In this document: positions 47,801 to 56,745 of the stretch, in pieces
Position numbering within the stretch: position 1 is the stretch's first letter
Layout of the letters: each line of letters opens with the position of its first letter
Source of the DNA: Macrostomum hystrix
Taxonomy: Eukaryota; Platyhelminthes; Macrostomidae
DNA length: 64,000 nt
Assembly (NCBI GenBank): GCA_950097015.1
Contig: CATNEN010000039.1
Coordinates: 12,316,001 to 12,380,000 of the forward strand
Direction: 5' to 3'
The notes under the pieces: model-generated
Told to the model about the DNA's origin: nothing
What the model saw: the letters and a program-made list of their open reading frames with translations, nothing else
Databases searched by the model: none
Made by a program: the position numbers and the translations under genes

Positions 47801-50800
47801 AGCACAATACCACACCTGATGACCAACACAATACCAGGACACCTGATGACCAGCACAATACCACACCTGATGACTAACACAATACCAGGACACCTGATGA
47901 CCAGCACAATACCACACCTGATGACCAACACTATACCAGGACACCTGAAGACCAGCACAATACCACACCTGATGACCAACACAATACCAGGACACCTGAT
48001 GACCAGCACAATACCACACCTGATGACCAGCACAATACCACACCTGATGACCAACACAATACCAGGACACCTGATGACCAGCACAATACCACACCTGATG
48101 ACCAACACAATACCAGGACACCTGAAGACCAGCACAATACCACACCTGATGACCAATCCACTACCAGGACACCTGATGTCTAACACAATGCCCCACCTCT
48201 TTGATCTACGAGAATGTCGCAAACCTTTCGTCCTCAAGATCTACATATTTTGGCAATGGGTCGTTCGTATTGTTGTTATAGTTGTAGCTGGCCCTAGCGT
48301 CGTAGTTTGCTATCAGATCCGGGTGGTCGCGTTCGAGACCATCGTCGACAACGGCGACTACAACGCCGCGACCGGTCAGGTTTCGTCGCCAAGCGGGGAT
48401 CACGTGCAGATCCAGCTTGGGCTGGCTCGGACTGGTCCTGGTGTCGTGCAGGTACCACTGGCGCGGCCACAGGGGATCGATAAATAGGTGATTGGCGTTG
48501 CGATTCAGCTCGGCTGGCGAGAAGTCGCTCACGTCACGTTGCAGACCTTCGTGGATGACTCTAGCAGACTGAAATGGTAAAGATACTCTCCTTATCAATA
48601 CCCTTCTGATCGATACTCTCCTGATCGATACTTTCCTGATCGATACATTCCTGATCGATACTCTCCTGATCGATACTTTACTGATCGATACTCTCCTTAT
48701 CAATACCCTTCTGATCGATACTCTCCTGATCGATACTTTCCTGATCGATACATTCCTGATCGATACTCTCCTGATCGATACTTTACTGATCGATACTCTC
48801 CTGATCGATACTCGCTACTCTCCTGATCGATACTCTCCTGATCGATACTCTCCTGATCGATACTTTCCTGATCGATACTTTCCTGATCGATACTCTCCTG
48901 ATCGATACTCTCCTGATCGATACTCTCCTGATCGATACTTTCCTGATCGATTCTTTCCTGATCGATACTCTTCTGATCGATACTAGCTACTCTCCTGATC
49001 GATACTAGCTACTCTCCTGATCGATATTAGCTACTCTCCTGATCGATACTCTACTGATCGATACTAGCTACTCTCCTGATCGATACTAGCTACTCTCCTG
49101 ATCGATACTCTACTGATCGATACTAGCTACTCTCCTGATCGATACTCTACTGATCGATACTAGCTACTCTCCTGATCGATACTCTACTGATCGATACTAG
49201 CTACTCTCCTGATCGATACTAGCTACTCTCCTGATCGATACTCTACTGATCGATACTAGCTACTCTACTGATCGATACTAGCTACTCTCCTGATCGATAC
49301 TCTACTGATCGATACTAGCTACTCTCCTGATCGATACTCTACTGATCGATACTAGCTACTCTCCTGATCGATACTCTACTGATCGATACTAGCTACTCTC
49401 CTGATCGATACTCTACTGATCGATACTAGCTACTCTCCTGATCGATACTATCTACTCTCCTGATCGATACTAGCTACTCTCCTGATCGATACTAGCTACT
49501 CACCTGATCGATACTATCGAAAGTGCAGCTTCTAAATCGTGGACTTACCCGGTCCATTTCTAGAGGCCTTTCAAACGGCATAAAGTCACGCTTTGATCGT
49601 GTCACCTCAGATTGGTAGGACACCCAGGATACCTGGGAGAGATTTATGAATTTCACGAAGTTAGACATGATGAAGGTGCCTCTTCATAGGTGAAGTGACT
49701 CTCCATTTACCTCTGGATGCCGTTGCAAGCTCCGGTGAACCAGCTCGTGCAGCGCTAGTCCGCCACGCTTCTGACGTCTCATTTCACCTGCTGGCGAGTC
49801 GCCACTCAGCCTGAGAACAAACTTATTCCTTAGGTGCGGAATCTGTCAATGTGCACATTTTTGTACAGCTTTTCACGTATAACATTCGTTTTTTGATCGA
49901 AAAAGGCAGCAGACGTTAATTAAATCTGGGATAAGGAGAATATTTAGAACTCCCTGGATGACACATGACAGATCTGAGACGGGACAAAGACAAGACTTGT
50001 TGGATATATGAGACAGATGAGACTTACCGGAGAGATAAGATAGGTGAGAGATGAGACACGGAGAAATAAGATTGGCAAGAGATAAGACAGGTAAAAGATA
50101 AGATAGGTGAGAGAAGAGACACGGGAGAGATGAGACACGGGAGAGATGAGACACGGAGAGATAAGATAGGGGAGAGATGAGACAGCTAAGATGATTAAAC
50201 GGGTGAAACGCGTGAGAGACAAGACAAGATCTAATATCAAACGAACATAAAATTCAATGATGCAGCTGTCAATCAGGTCCATTGACTCAGTATTTGAGAA
50301 TAAACTGTGGGCCCCTTCACATTGTTCGTGCAAAGTTAAAATGGAATGAGTCCCATTATGGACACAGGTAGATTATCTTCACGGGCATTCATCTCAAAAC
50401 GGATGCTTCCATTTACTTAAATATCCTCTTGATTAGGATATACTGAATAATTCATTCCCCCCAGTCTATTAAAACTCTATTTCCTATTTCCCAAATGAGT
50501 AAATTAAATTTCCTGTCGCAGGACTAAGTCCGGAACGCTGCCTGAGTTGCCTCCCAGGTCTTCGCTGCCAAAGCAAATCCAGAATTTCTTTCGGTATTGC
50601 ATCTTTTGAATTCCACGGTTTTGCTTGAGAATGGATTTTACTCTTTTGTAAATATGACTTGCTTGACATTTTCAGTTGATAAATAAATTATGTAGAATGC
50701 AGTACAGTGAGGCAGAATGCAGTACAGTGAGGCAGAATGCAGTACAGTGAGGCAGAATGCAGTACAGTGAGGCAGAATGCAGTACAGTGAGGCAGAATGC

Positions 50801-51314
50801 AGTACAGTGAGGCAGAATGCAGTACAGTGAGGCAGAATGCAGTACAGTGAGGCAGAATGCAGTACAGTGAGGCAGAATGCAGTACAGTGAGGCAGAATGC
50901 AGTACAGTGAGGCAGAATGCAGTACAGTGAGGCAGAATGCAGTACAGTGAGGCAGAATGCAGTACAGTGAGGCAGAATGCAGCACCGTGAGACCGTGAGG
51001 CAGAATGCTTTGAGCCGCTCACCTGTCCATGAAAGTCCAAGCTGTGGCTGGTGGCGACACTCCTGGCGGCTTTCTCGCTGCCTACCTGGACAACCCACAC
51101 GTGGTGGTGCTGCAAATAGCCAAAGTTACAACATACATCATAAATGATAACTTGAATGTACATGCACTGTCTATATGCAGACTCGTTACTAGTTCTCTCT
51201 ATTTTGACAATAAGCTAATACCTCCGTTGTCCCGGCAGACAGCAGTGGCATCAGCAGCATAAGCAGCAGCAGCGGCGTCCATAATTCAAAGTATTTCAAG
51301 GAGCTCGTTGCCAT
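41890..51314 (-). CDS. PCSK1: prohormone convertase 1-type subtilisin-like protease
   Basis: Twelve exons on the minus strand: 51314-51222, 51109-51023, 49810-49711, 49632-49549, 48568-48225, 47589-47185, 47054-46884, 46355-46119, 45947-45793, 45715-45582, 45006-44863, 42039-41890. All joins fit in phase except 2 to 3, where one small propeptide exon is missing from my model. Signal peptide (LLLLMLLMPLLS), propeptide with RSKR|D cleavage, catalytic Asp in VVDDGLE, His in HGTRCAGE, oxyanion Asn in WASGNGG, Ser in GTSASAP, then the P domain. FIDPLWPRQWYLHDT, VVWT-like VIVWTAEVAPLLQNPGW, FGFGLFN and LILHGTETQPHH match PC1/3 better than furin or PC2. There is no Cys-rich region or membrane anchor; a short charged tail (ADRLRAYYHRLFDKSHH) follows. 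It would cleave prohormones and neuropeptide precursors at dibasic sites in secretory granules. Large introns carry arrays, small ones do not. Confidence 0.93.
42085..43410. repeat. 32-bp minisatellite in PCSK1 intron 11
   Basis: About 41 copies of a 32-bp unit, GACAGGAAGGGTTTGGGACA plus AAACGGGGAGAA or AAAGGAAAGAA variants. Because 32 is not a multiple of three, each strand frame passes through all three phases of the unit. Even so, all plus frames and one minus frame stay open for 300 or more codons because the unit has no stop in any phase. Confidence 0.94.
43411..44049. other. unique part of PCSK1 intron 11
   Basis: AT-rich intron DNA between the 32-bp and the pyrimidine arrays. No exon or element seen. 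Confidence 0.4.
44050..44735. repeat. CCCTCTT heptamer array in PCSK1 intron 11
   Basis: Nearly 700 bp of 7-bp units TCTTCCC with TCTTTCC and TCTGCCC variants. The strand asymmetry is almost complete: all pyrimidine on plus, all purine on the transcribed gene's sense strand. This composition can form triplex (H-) DNA. Confidence 0.94.
45060..45180 (-). mobile_element. tRNA-derived SINE fragment, minus orientation
   Basis: The reverse complement reads CTCCTTAAACGAGAGGTCGG, TATAGTTGAATCCC (B-box like), GCATGGGAGAAGC and TCCTAGAGCAAGACATT. The last word matches TCCTTTAGCAAGACACTT in the SINE at 52585, so the two share a central domain. It lies in PCSK1 intron 10. Confidence 0.65.
45225..45560 (+). 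promoter_or_regulatory. GC-rich promoter-like segment in PCSK1 intron 10 (possible LTR fragment)
   Basis: Contains CACGTG, two inverted CCAAT boxes (GCGATTGGCTGG and GGTGATTGGCCG) and a TATTTATATG box, in promoter order on the plus strand, opposite to PCSK1. It is markedly GC-richer than other intron DNA. A solo LTR or an antisense promoter would both explain it; ends and target duplication were not found. Confidence 0.4.
46385..46830. repeat. diverged direct repeat in PCSK1 intron 7
   Basis: Two copies of about 140 bp (about 46395-46540 and 46695-46825) share ATCTGAAAYRWGGAATTCCC, TCTAATTTCATTGGCTGG, AGCTRC and CACTCTCTACMRGCGTG in order. Both contain an inverted CCAAT box. Probably a degraded mobile element or tandem duplication; not assigned. 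Confidence 0.6.
47690..48180. repeat. 51-bp composite minisatellite in PCSK1 intron 5
   Basis: Alternating 25-26-bp subunits (CACCTGATGACCAGCACAAT then ACCACACCTGATGACCAACACAATACCAGGA) give a regular 51-bp period, about 9-10 times. Fifty-one is divisible by three, so long repetitive frames stay open on both strands. Confidence 0.93.
48585..49520. repeat. 16-bp minisatellite in PCSK1 intron 4
   Basis: About 56 copies of CTCCTGATCGATACT, often joined through TAGCTACT. Each unit includes the palindrome ATCGAT within CTGATCGAT. The right half alternates CTACTGATCGATACTAG and CTACTCTCCTGATCGATACT as a higher-order unit. Confidence 0.93.
49960..50195. repeat. degenerate 16-17-bp repeat in PCSK1 intron 2
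   Basis: About 13 copies of GGGAGAGATGAGACAC with GAGATAAGATAGG variants, the reverse complement of the array inside the hAT-like element at 38990-39480. No hAT termini are visible around it. Confidence 0.85.
50500..50564 (-). other. candidate for the missing PCSK1 propeptide exon (unproven)
   Basis: A GC-rich patch follows a good acceptor (GATTTGCTTTGGCAG ending at 50565). In phase 0 it encodes ATGNLIYSFGK, whose Y-x-F recalls the propeptide motif YYHF or HYLF, but a stop follows and no GT donor fits. It may be coincidence or a sequence error. Confidence 0.2.
50695..50990. repeat. near-perfect 20-bp minisatellite in PCSK1 intron 2
   Basis: Fourteen to fifteen copies of GGCAGAATGCAGTACAGTGA with no internal mismatch seen; only the last copy next to 50985 differs (GCACCGTGA). 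Such uniformity indicates a very recent expansion. It ends about 30 bp from the donor of exon 2. Confidence 0.95.
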
Positions 51315-51364
51315 CGCCTCTTCGTTTTGCCGATTGTTGAATATAATTTTCGGCACAGATTTTC

Positions 51365-51374
51365 CTATATATAA
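51365..51374 (-). promoter_or_regulatory. candidate TATA box of PCSK1
   Basis: On the minus strand CCCCGTTTATATATAGGAAA lies about 52 bp upstream of the start codon at 51314, which would give a very short 5' UTR. Not proven. Confidence 0.4.
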
Positions 51375-52574
51375 ACGGGGAATATTTTTCTCCTGTGGAA
51401 TTTCAACTGTGGGGCAGAGTTATTTTGCCCCCGGCGCGGACTTTTCTTCACTGAGCCTGCGATAGCCGGTTCTGCTGTCTTTTAATAATCGCCATAAATG
51501 GTAGACTCAATGGATTGTTGGGCCAAGGCTTCGAGAGTTTGTTTGCTGGTTGCCAAGGTAGGGGTGGGAGGGGTACGTGTTGCAGCAAAAGCTTGGCGGT
51601 AGTCTTCAGCTGGCCCTGATCTTCTTCCGGTGCATTGTCAGCCCCCTCACCTGCCATGCGCCAATCAGATCAGAACAGTAGCTTATTTCTCTTCTTTTCA
51701 ATATTCCTCTGACTCTACTTTGCTTTCAAATCTACTGTTCATGAGCTCTAAGCCTAATTCTCACCTGCCTTTGCCATTTTCTACATGTAATAGACACGTG
51801 AGAGTACAGGTAAGAGACAGGTTAGAGTCCATCTCACGTGTACTCTCACTCACCTTCTCATCACCTGTACTTCGATCCCATATTTCAGGTACAGTACTCT
51901 ATACCGATGCATTTTATTCTGTACTCGTTTAGCAGGCCAGCTTTATAAGTAGTAAATAGTTAAAATAAATTGTAAAATGAACAATTGTTTATACGCTCGT
52001 ATAGCAGTGTATGTAAGCCACAACATGTATTGTAGTGCACTACTTAAGTAGTATGTAACGCGCGCTTGAAAACCCATTTTGTATGTGGTCAGTTCATACG
52101 CTTTTAAAGCAGTTTCGAGTTAATATACTATCTATAGACCGGGTTTTTTTTATTGAGCGAGACATCAAAGCATTGCTTATTGTTGGAGCTACGTGTGGCA
52201 ATCGACTAATATAATGTTGTGCTAGAAAACTTATCGACTGGTATAAATGCCGTAGGCATGCAGTACTAAACCAACGGATTGTATTTGTGTGCTAGCTGCA
52301 GTGATTTTGAGACTTCCGCAGAGTAATTATAGCTATAAATATGACGATCCGTAAAGTAAAAATCGCGTGCACTGAATACAGGCGTCCCATTGTGTTGTGT
52401 TTGAACAGGTTGTTCTTTATATAAAAAACAGAAATGGGCATATGTCGGTGGTAGTATAGAAAGTAACTATTATTTCTGTCCGCCATATATTGTCGCGTCC
52501 ACATATAATTCTAACTCAATATCGATGCGCAGCTTGATAAACGGAATAAATGGGCTAAAGTATATGTTCGAATA
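51375..52574. other. intergenic DNA upstream of PCSK1
   Basis: No gene recognised. A 69-residue minus frame at 51657-51448 starts ATGGCAGGTGAGG, which looks as much like a splice donor as a coding start. A short inverted repeat around CACGTGAGAGTAC occurs near 51795-51850. Confidence 0.35.
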
Positions 52575-52579
52575 TTCTA

Positions 52580-52850
52580 TATTATGCAGTGGTTAGAGCG
52601 TCGGACTCATGACTTTAAGGTCGGGGGTTCGGTAACGGACTTCATTGGAACAAATTGTGTCCTTTAGCAAGACACTTAACTCTGTAAAATGGAAACCAGC
52701 AATAGCTGGGGTATTGTGACGTGGGGTAATTAAGTGTGTGGGTGTGGCGTCCCCCCAGTCCATGGGCAACCCCAGACTGACTATATTATGATTATTTCCA
52801 TAATATATGAATAACATGTGCGGCGTCACTGTTAAGCAGACTTATAAATA
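52580..52850 (+). mobile_element. tRNA-derived SINE
   Basis: Head GCAGTGGTTAGAGCGTCGGA (A-box like), CTCATGAC as anticodon loop, and GTCGGGGGTTCGGTAAC as a B-box with T arm. The body has TCCTTTAGCAAGACACTTAA and CTGTAAAATGGAAACC, words I recall from the central and 3' parts of widespread animal SINEs. A tail rich in GTGTGGGTGTGG follows. It is not a functional tRNA: the acceptor stem does not close. Confidence 0.75.
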
Positions 52851-52867
52851 AAAATGACAGGATAGTG

Positions 52868-53520
52868 TGACGATTAAACACAAAGGACGAAATCGAAGTC
52901 TGAGCAGCGGCAATTGTAAGTTCGGCAATTCAAAGTCAGTAATGTTGGTGACGTAGCGGTAGCACTTTTATTCCGTATGCACTGGGACGTCGACAAGCAG
53001 GGTGTAATGTAAGGCGTAGGAGCTCGTAATGGTGAGTGTCGGAACCGAATGTAGTGGAGTGTAGTGAGTGAGAAAAGTCACGGCACGAAACGTAGAAGAG
53101 CGAGAATGGCGATAACGAAAGTGAGGAAGAAAGAACCAGTGGAGCGCAGAACCAGCCGGAAAGAAAGAACCAGAACCAGTGGAGCGCGAGCGGGCCGGAA
53201 GCCCTTGGTTAAGTAAACTAGGCTGATTGAAAAACAAAGCGATCGATACTTCCGGCCAACCAGAGCTCGCACGCTCATTGGCCGGGGGGGAAAATACATT
53301 ACGATACGCGTAGTAAATAGCTAGAGTGGCGCGATATACGTTTATGGTTACTGACAGTAGCGCACTAATAATTTGACTTTGAGCGCACTAATATAAATTA
53401 ACAGAATTGGATAATATTATACGATGAGTTAAAACGGCCCTCGCAAGTACATAATTTGGAAATTAAGCATATAATTAACGCATAGAGTAATATTGTAGGG
53501 GCGCAGGGGTGCCTTCAACA
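52868..53520 (-). mobile_element. probable solo LTR, minus orientation
   Basis: Bounded by TG and CA on the plus strand (TGACGATT to CCTTCAACA) with AGTG directly repeated on both sides (52864-52867 and 53521-53524). Read on the minus strand it begins TGTTGAAGGCACCCC, has CCAAT-type boxes in a GC-rich stretch near 53270, and AATAAA near 52970 followed by about 100 nt, the U3-R-U5 order. No internal retroelement genes lie beside it. A 4-bp duplication is short, so the boundaries are tentative. Confidence 0.5.
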
Positions 53521-53524
53521 AGTG

Positions 53525-54441
53525 ACAACGTCACAATAGTATTAAAACTGCCGATTTACAAAAAATTAAAGACGCTCTTACAAATTTCAACAAAAGTTTA
53601 CTTTAAAGGCGTTTAAAATAATTGACTGCAACGTTGCATTAAAAATGCGGTTCAATATATAAAATCAAGGACCACTAGAAGAAGACCACTTCTTCCGCAG
53701 TCAGCAATCAGCATAGTTAAACAAATAAGCATCCAGTTATTACAAGGGTCCTTTAGTTATTTATGCAAAGACATTTCCGGTTTGTTTTAAAAGTTAAAAC
53801 AAAGAAAACGCATTACGCTACAACTTGTTATTTCAGAGAAAAAAAACTACAAAATTTTACTACAAAATGATAAACGCTTATAAGTCTGGTGATACATTTT
53901 TGCCATTAATAGCACGTTGCATCACGACGTGCAAGTCCCTGAATCGGTCGTGAGGCGCGAGTCCCATGACACAGGCGGGCTGGTTTCTGTGCATGTTCCA
54001 GTTAAAAGTACATCACGTGATTTGTGCCTTCAAGACATAATGTTATGTTAATTAGCTAGCTTAGGCAGATAGGTAGGTTATTGCGCTTAGCAACTTTGTG
54101 CAGCGAATGACCTATCCAAAAAGCCTAACTTCAGCGAAATCAATCCTGAAGCCAGTGAAGGAAATTTTGTGCCTCCATAAACTTTTTAAGTCAAGCTCAA
54201 GAGTATATTATATAGAGACAAAGTGCATATGCCTCTCATTGACTTAAGCATTATTCTTAATTCTTAAATCTAAAGTAAAAATGGCGTTTAAATCATTATC
54301 ATTAAAAGAAGTCACATTCTTTTGTTGCCAAAGCTAGTTGGCTAGCCTGAATGTTGGTATTTGTATTCTTTCTATTAGGCGTATAATATTTAATAAGGCC
54401 TAGGCTATATAATAGGTAGCTAGGGCCTATCTAGCTGAGCA
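53525..54441. other. AT-rich intergenic DNA
   Basis: No gene or element recognised. Confidence 0.35.
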
Positions 54442-55243
54442 AATATTGGTTTTCAACTTCTATCTCAAACTAAGTAACTTCTATTTTGCCCGGCGGCTCT
54501 CCAGCTGGCGTTAGTATTTAAATAGTAACTTCATTTTCACCCGTGGGGAGGGGGTGCTCATGTGTAGGCCTACCTGATTAGTAACTTCAATTTCGTCTGC
54601 GAGACCAGCCTGCCCAAGTTAGGGTAAATCAATTTCACAAAAAGTAACTTCTATTTCATCTCTTCAGCACAGGGATTTGTGTTTGTGTCCACTCTGTGAA
54701 ATATGGACTTTGTCCTTGCCTTTGAACTTCACGGACGCTTCCTCTGACTCCGCCACAATTATAAGAATTCTGTCGAGTCTCAAGAGATTTATGGCCTTGT
54801 GAATTTATGACCCTATTGCACAGAATCACAATAAAAATTCAGCCAATTGGATAGCACTGACACTTTCGCATTCAGCCACTTTTGAAGCTTCAATCTCCAT
54901 AAGTCCATATAAGCTCTTTTTGTTGTTTGTCTCCCACTTGGTGTCTTGCCTGAGACTTTTGCAATATATATTAAAAGTACAGGCCCATCATGGGCTATAT
55001 TGATGTTTAAAGGTAGATGAAAAAATGCAAGCCGAAATAGAAGTTACTTTTTGTGAACTGGATTTAGGCCTACTCTAACTTGGGCAGGCCAGTCTCGTGG
55101 ATGAAAATGGAGTTACTAATTGGGTACACATGAGCACCCCCTCCCGTGGACAAAATTGAACTTACTAACACCAGCCATAGAGCCGCCGGGCAAAATAGAA
55201 GGTAGAAGTTATTTAGTTTGAAATAGAAGTTATAAACCAATAT
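54442..55243. mobile_element. DNA element with long (about 230-bp) inverted repeats
   Basis: 54442-54680 and 55020-55243 are inverted copies of each other, about 80% similar by eye: ATATTGGTTTT, AACTTCTATTTTGCCCGGCG, GGGGGTGCTCATGTGTA, CTGCCCAAGTTAG and AAAAAGTAACTTCTATTTC appear on one side and their complements, in reverse order, on the other. About 340 bp of unrelated spacer lies between. TGAGCAAA occurs at the left edge and 6 bp beyond the right edge, a possible target duplication. No transposase inside. The folded transcript would be a long hairpin. Confidence 0.85.
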
Positions 55244-55791
55244 TATCATTGAGCAAATTTAGCAGATTTTGTGCTGAACTGAAACTTATATTTGTAATAT
55301 TACTTAAACTTATAGACAAGGCTAATGTTAAATCCCTCTATTTGGTTTTAGTTGCTAGTTTGTTGTTTTAGTTGCTAAATTCAGCTAGTTTGTCCAGATG
55401 TAGTAGGTAGGCTAAAGTTAAATACACCATGTGACTAGACCCTACCCTACCCCTACCACATGAGTTGCTGAACTGTCGTGGTTGAGCCTGCTGCTGTCAA
55501 TCTTGTAGGCCTAGGGATAGTAGTTGATCCTATTGCTGTCATTGTCAATTCTATCACAGATGGTGGTATTTGCAGAACTATATGCCACAGATCTGGGACC
55601 CTTTGTGATAGGCCTCTGGCAGAGCTGACATTGCCTGCCTAGTGCCAAGCCAAGACCTTTAGTGTTTACAAGAATGAGCTAAGTGCTATAGTCTAGATTA
55701 TATAGTACAAGCCCAAAATTTTGGTATACATTTGTGTTGTCTGCCAGAAATTTGGCATGCATGATAAATGTGCATTGAACTAGACCATATA
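55244..55791. other. intergenic DNA
   Basis: No gene or element recognised. Confidence 0.35.
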
Positions 55792-56043
55792 CTCGTATGT
55801 GCAACCTCCCAAATCTTAGCCAGCTGTGCGACTTAGTTTTTGCTCTATTTACGACTTAGTTTGCTCTCATTTGCGACTTAGTTCATTTCATTGCTCTATT
55901 TACAACTTAGTTTGCTCTCATTTGCTCTCTTTTTCTCTCCCCTTTTTTCTTTTCTTCACGCCTTCCTTTTTTGTCCCTTGGTCCCCCCTTTGATTTCTTT
56001 GTGCTTGGTCAATTGGTTTTTGCGACTTACCTTTACCTTGCTT
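55792..56043. mobile_element. MITE family 1, copy 3, truncated at the right end
   Basis: Matches copies 1 and 2 from GTATGTGCAACCTCCCAAAT through TTTTTGCGACTTACCTT, then diverges before the GGCCGGGTGTTGC terminus. The left terminus is also damaged (CTCGTATG in place of CATACATG). Confidence 0.85.
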
Positions 56044-56745
56044 CTATATCTAAGTCTAGCTGGCTATATTGATGATATCGGTAACTGTCTAGCTGATAAC
56101 TTGATAACTTGGATTTTGGATGCTGCTTGCAACTTAGATTTAAAGTCATTTGTAGGTGTTGAAAAAGTTTTCTATCATTCCTTGGCCTAACCAGAATTAT
56201 TTTCTGATTATGGCATTCGAGTATTATAAGTGTTTAAGACACTTTTTCTCGGAAAAGTGTTGTACAGAAAAAGGTTTGTGTTTTTGTCTTTTTTTATTTA
56301 ATTTTTTTCTGATAACACTGGTGATAATAGAATTTTATAATATTATGTAATATAGAATCGATTGATTCCCCTACTGGTTTGTTATTTTAATGATAGCTTT
56401 AGATATAGCCTGGCCTATTTTTCTACTATCCTTGGTTTGTGTCAATATAATTATGTAGACTAGAATTTATTTTGTGTCCAAGAATAATCATTGGCTCTTG
56501 CCCTTTAAAGTAGCAGTAAGATTATAGACATAATGAATAGCTTTGAAATATTAGATAAATGAAAGAAAGCTAATTATAAATAAAATACTCTTGCTTTTTA
56601 TCATTCTTTTTTTTCAGCAGGTCTCATTGCTAATTTCAAGCACAATATTCCACTTAGCTTCCCTGCTAAGGAAGTAGATTAAAAATAAAACAAAACAAAG
56701 ACTTGAAAACAAAGGAACAGTTGTTGAAGCTCTTCTAGGCAAACA
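56044..56745. other. 5' flank and leader of LARP1
   Basis: AT-rich. At 56606-56622 TTCTTTTTTTTCAGCAG is a strong 3' splice-site-like sequence about 125 bp before the LARP1 ATG. Either a 5' UTR intron ends here or a trans-spliced leader is added; no donor was identified. Confidence 0.4.

Noticed and set aside
47618-48487. Long frames on both strands over PCSK1 intron 5
   Set aside because: The 51-bp array is divisible by three; real coding here is only the exon 48568-48225 on the minus strand.
50672-51163. 163-codon minus-strand frame starting near PCSK1 exon 2
   Set aside because: Apart from exon 2 it is the perfect 20-bp array read in frame.
51448-51657. 69-codon minus-strand frame upstream of PCSK1
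   Set aside because: No family resemblance; the start coincides with a donor-like CAG|GTGAGG. Too weak to call.
52580-52660. Functional tRNA gene (CAT anticodon-like)
   Set aside because: The acceptor stem does not pair and a SINE body follows; it is a SINE head.
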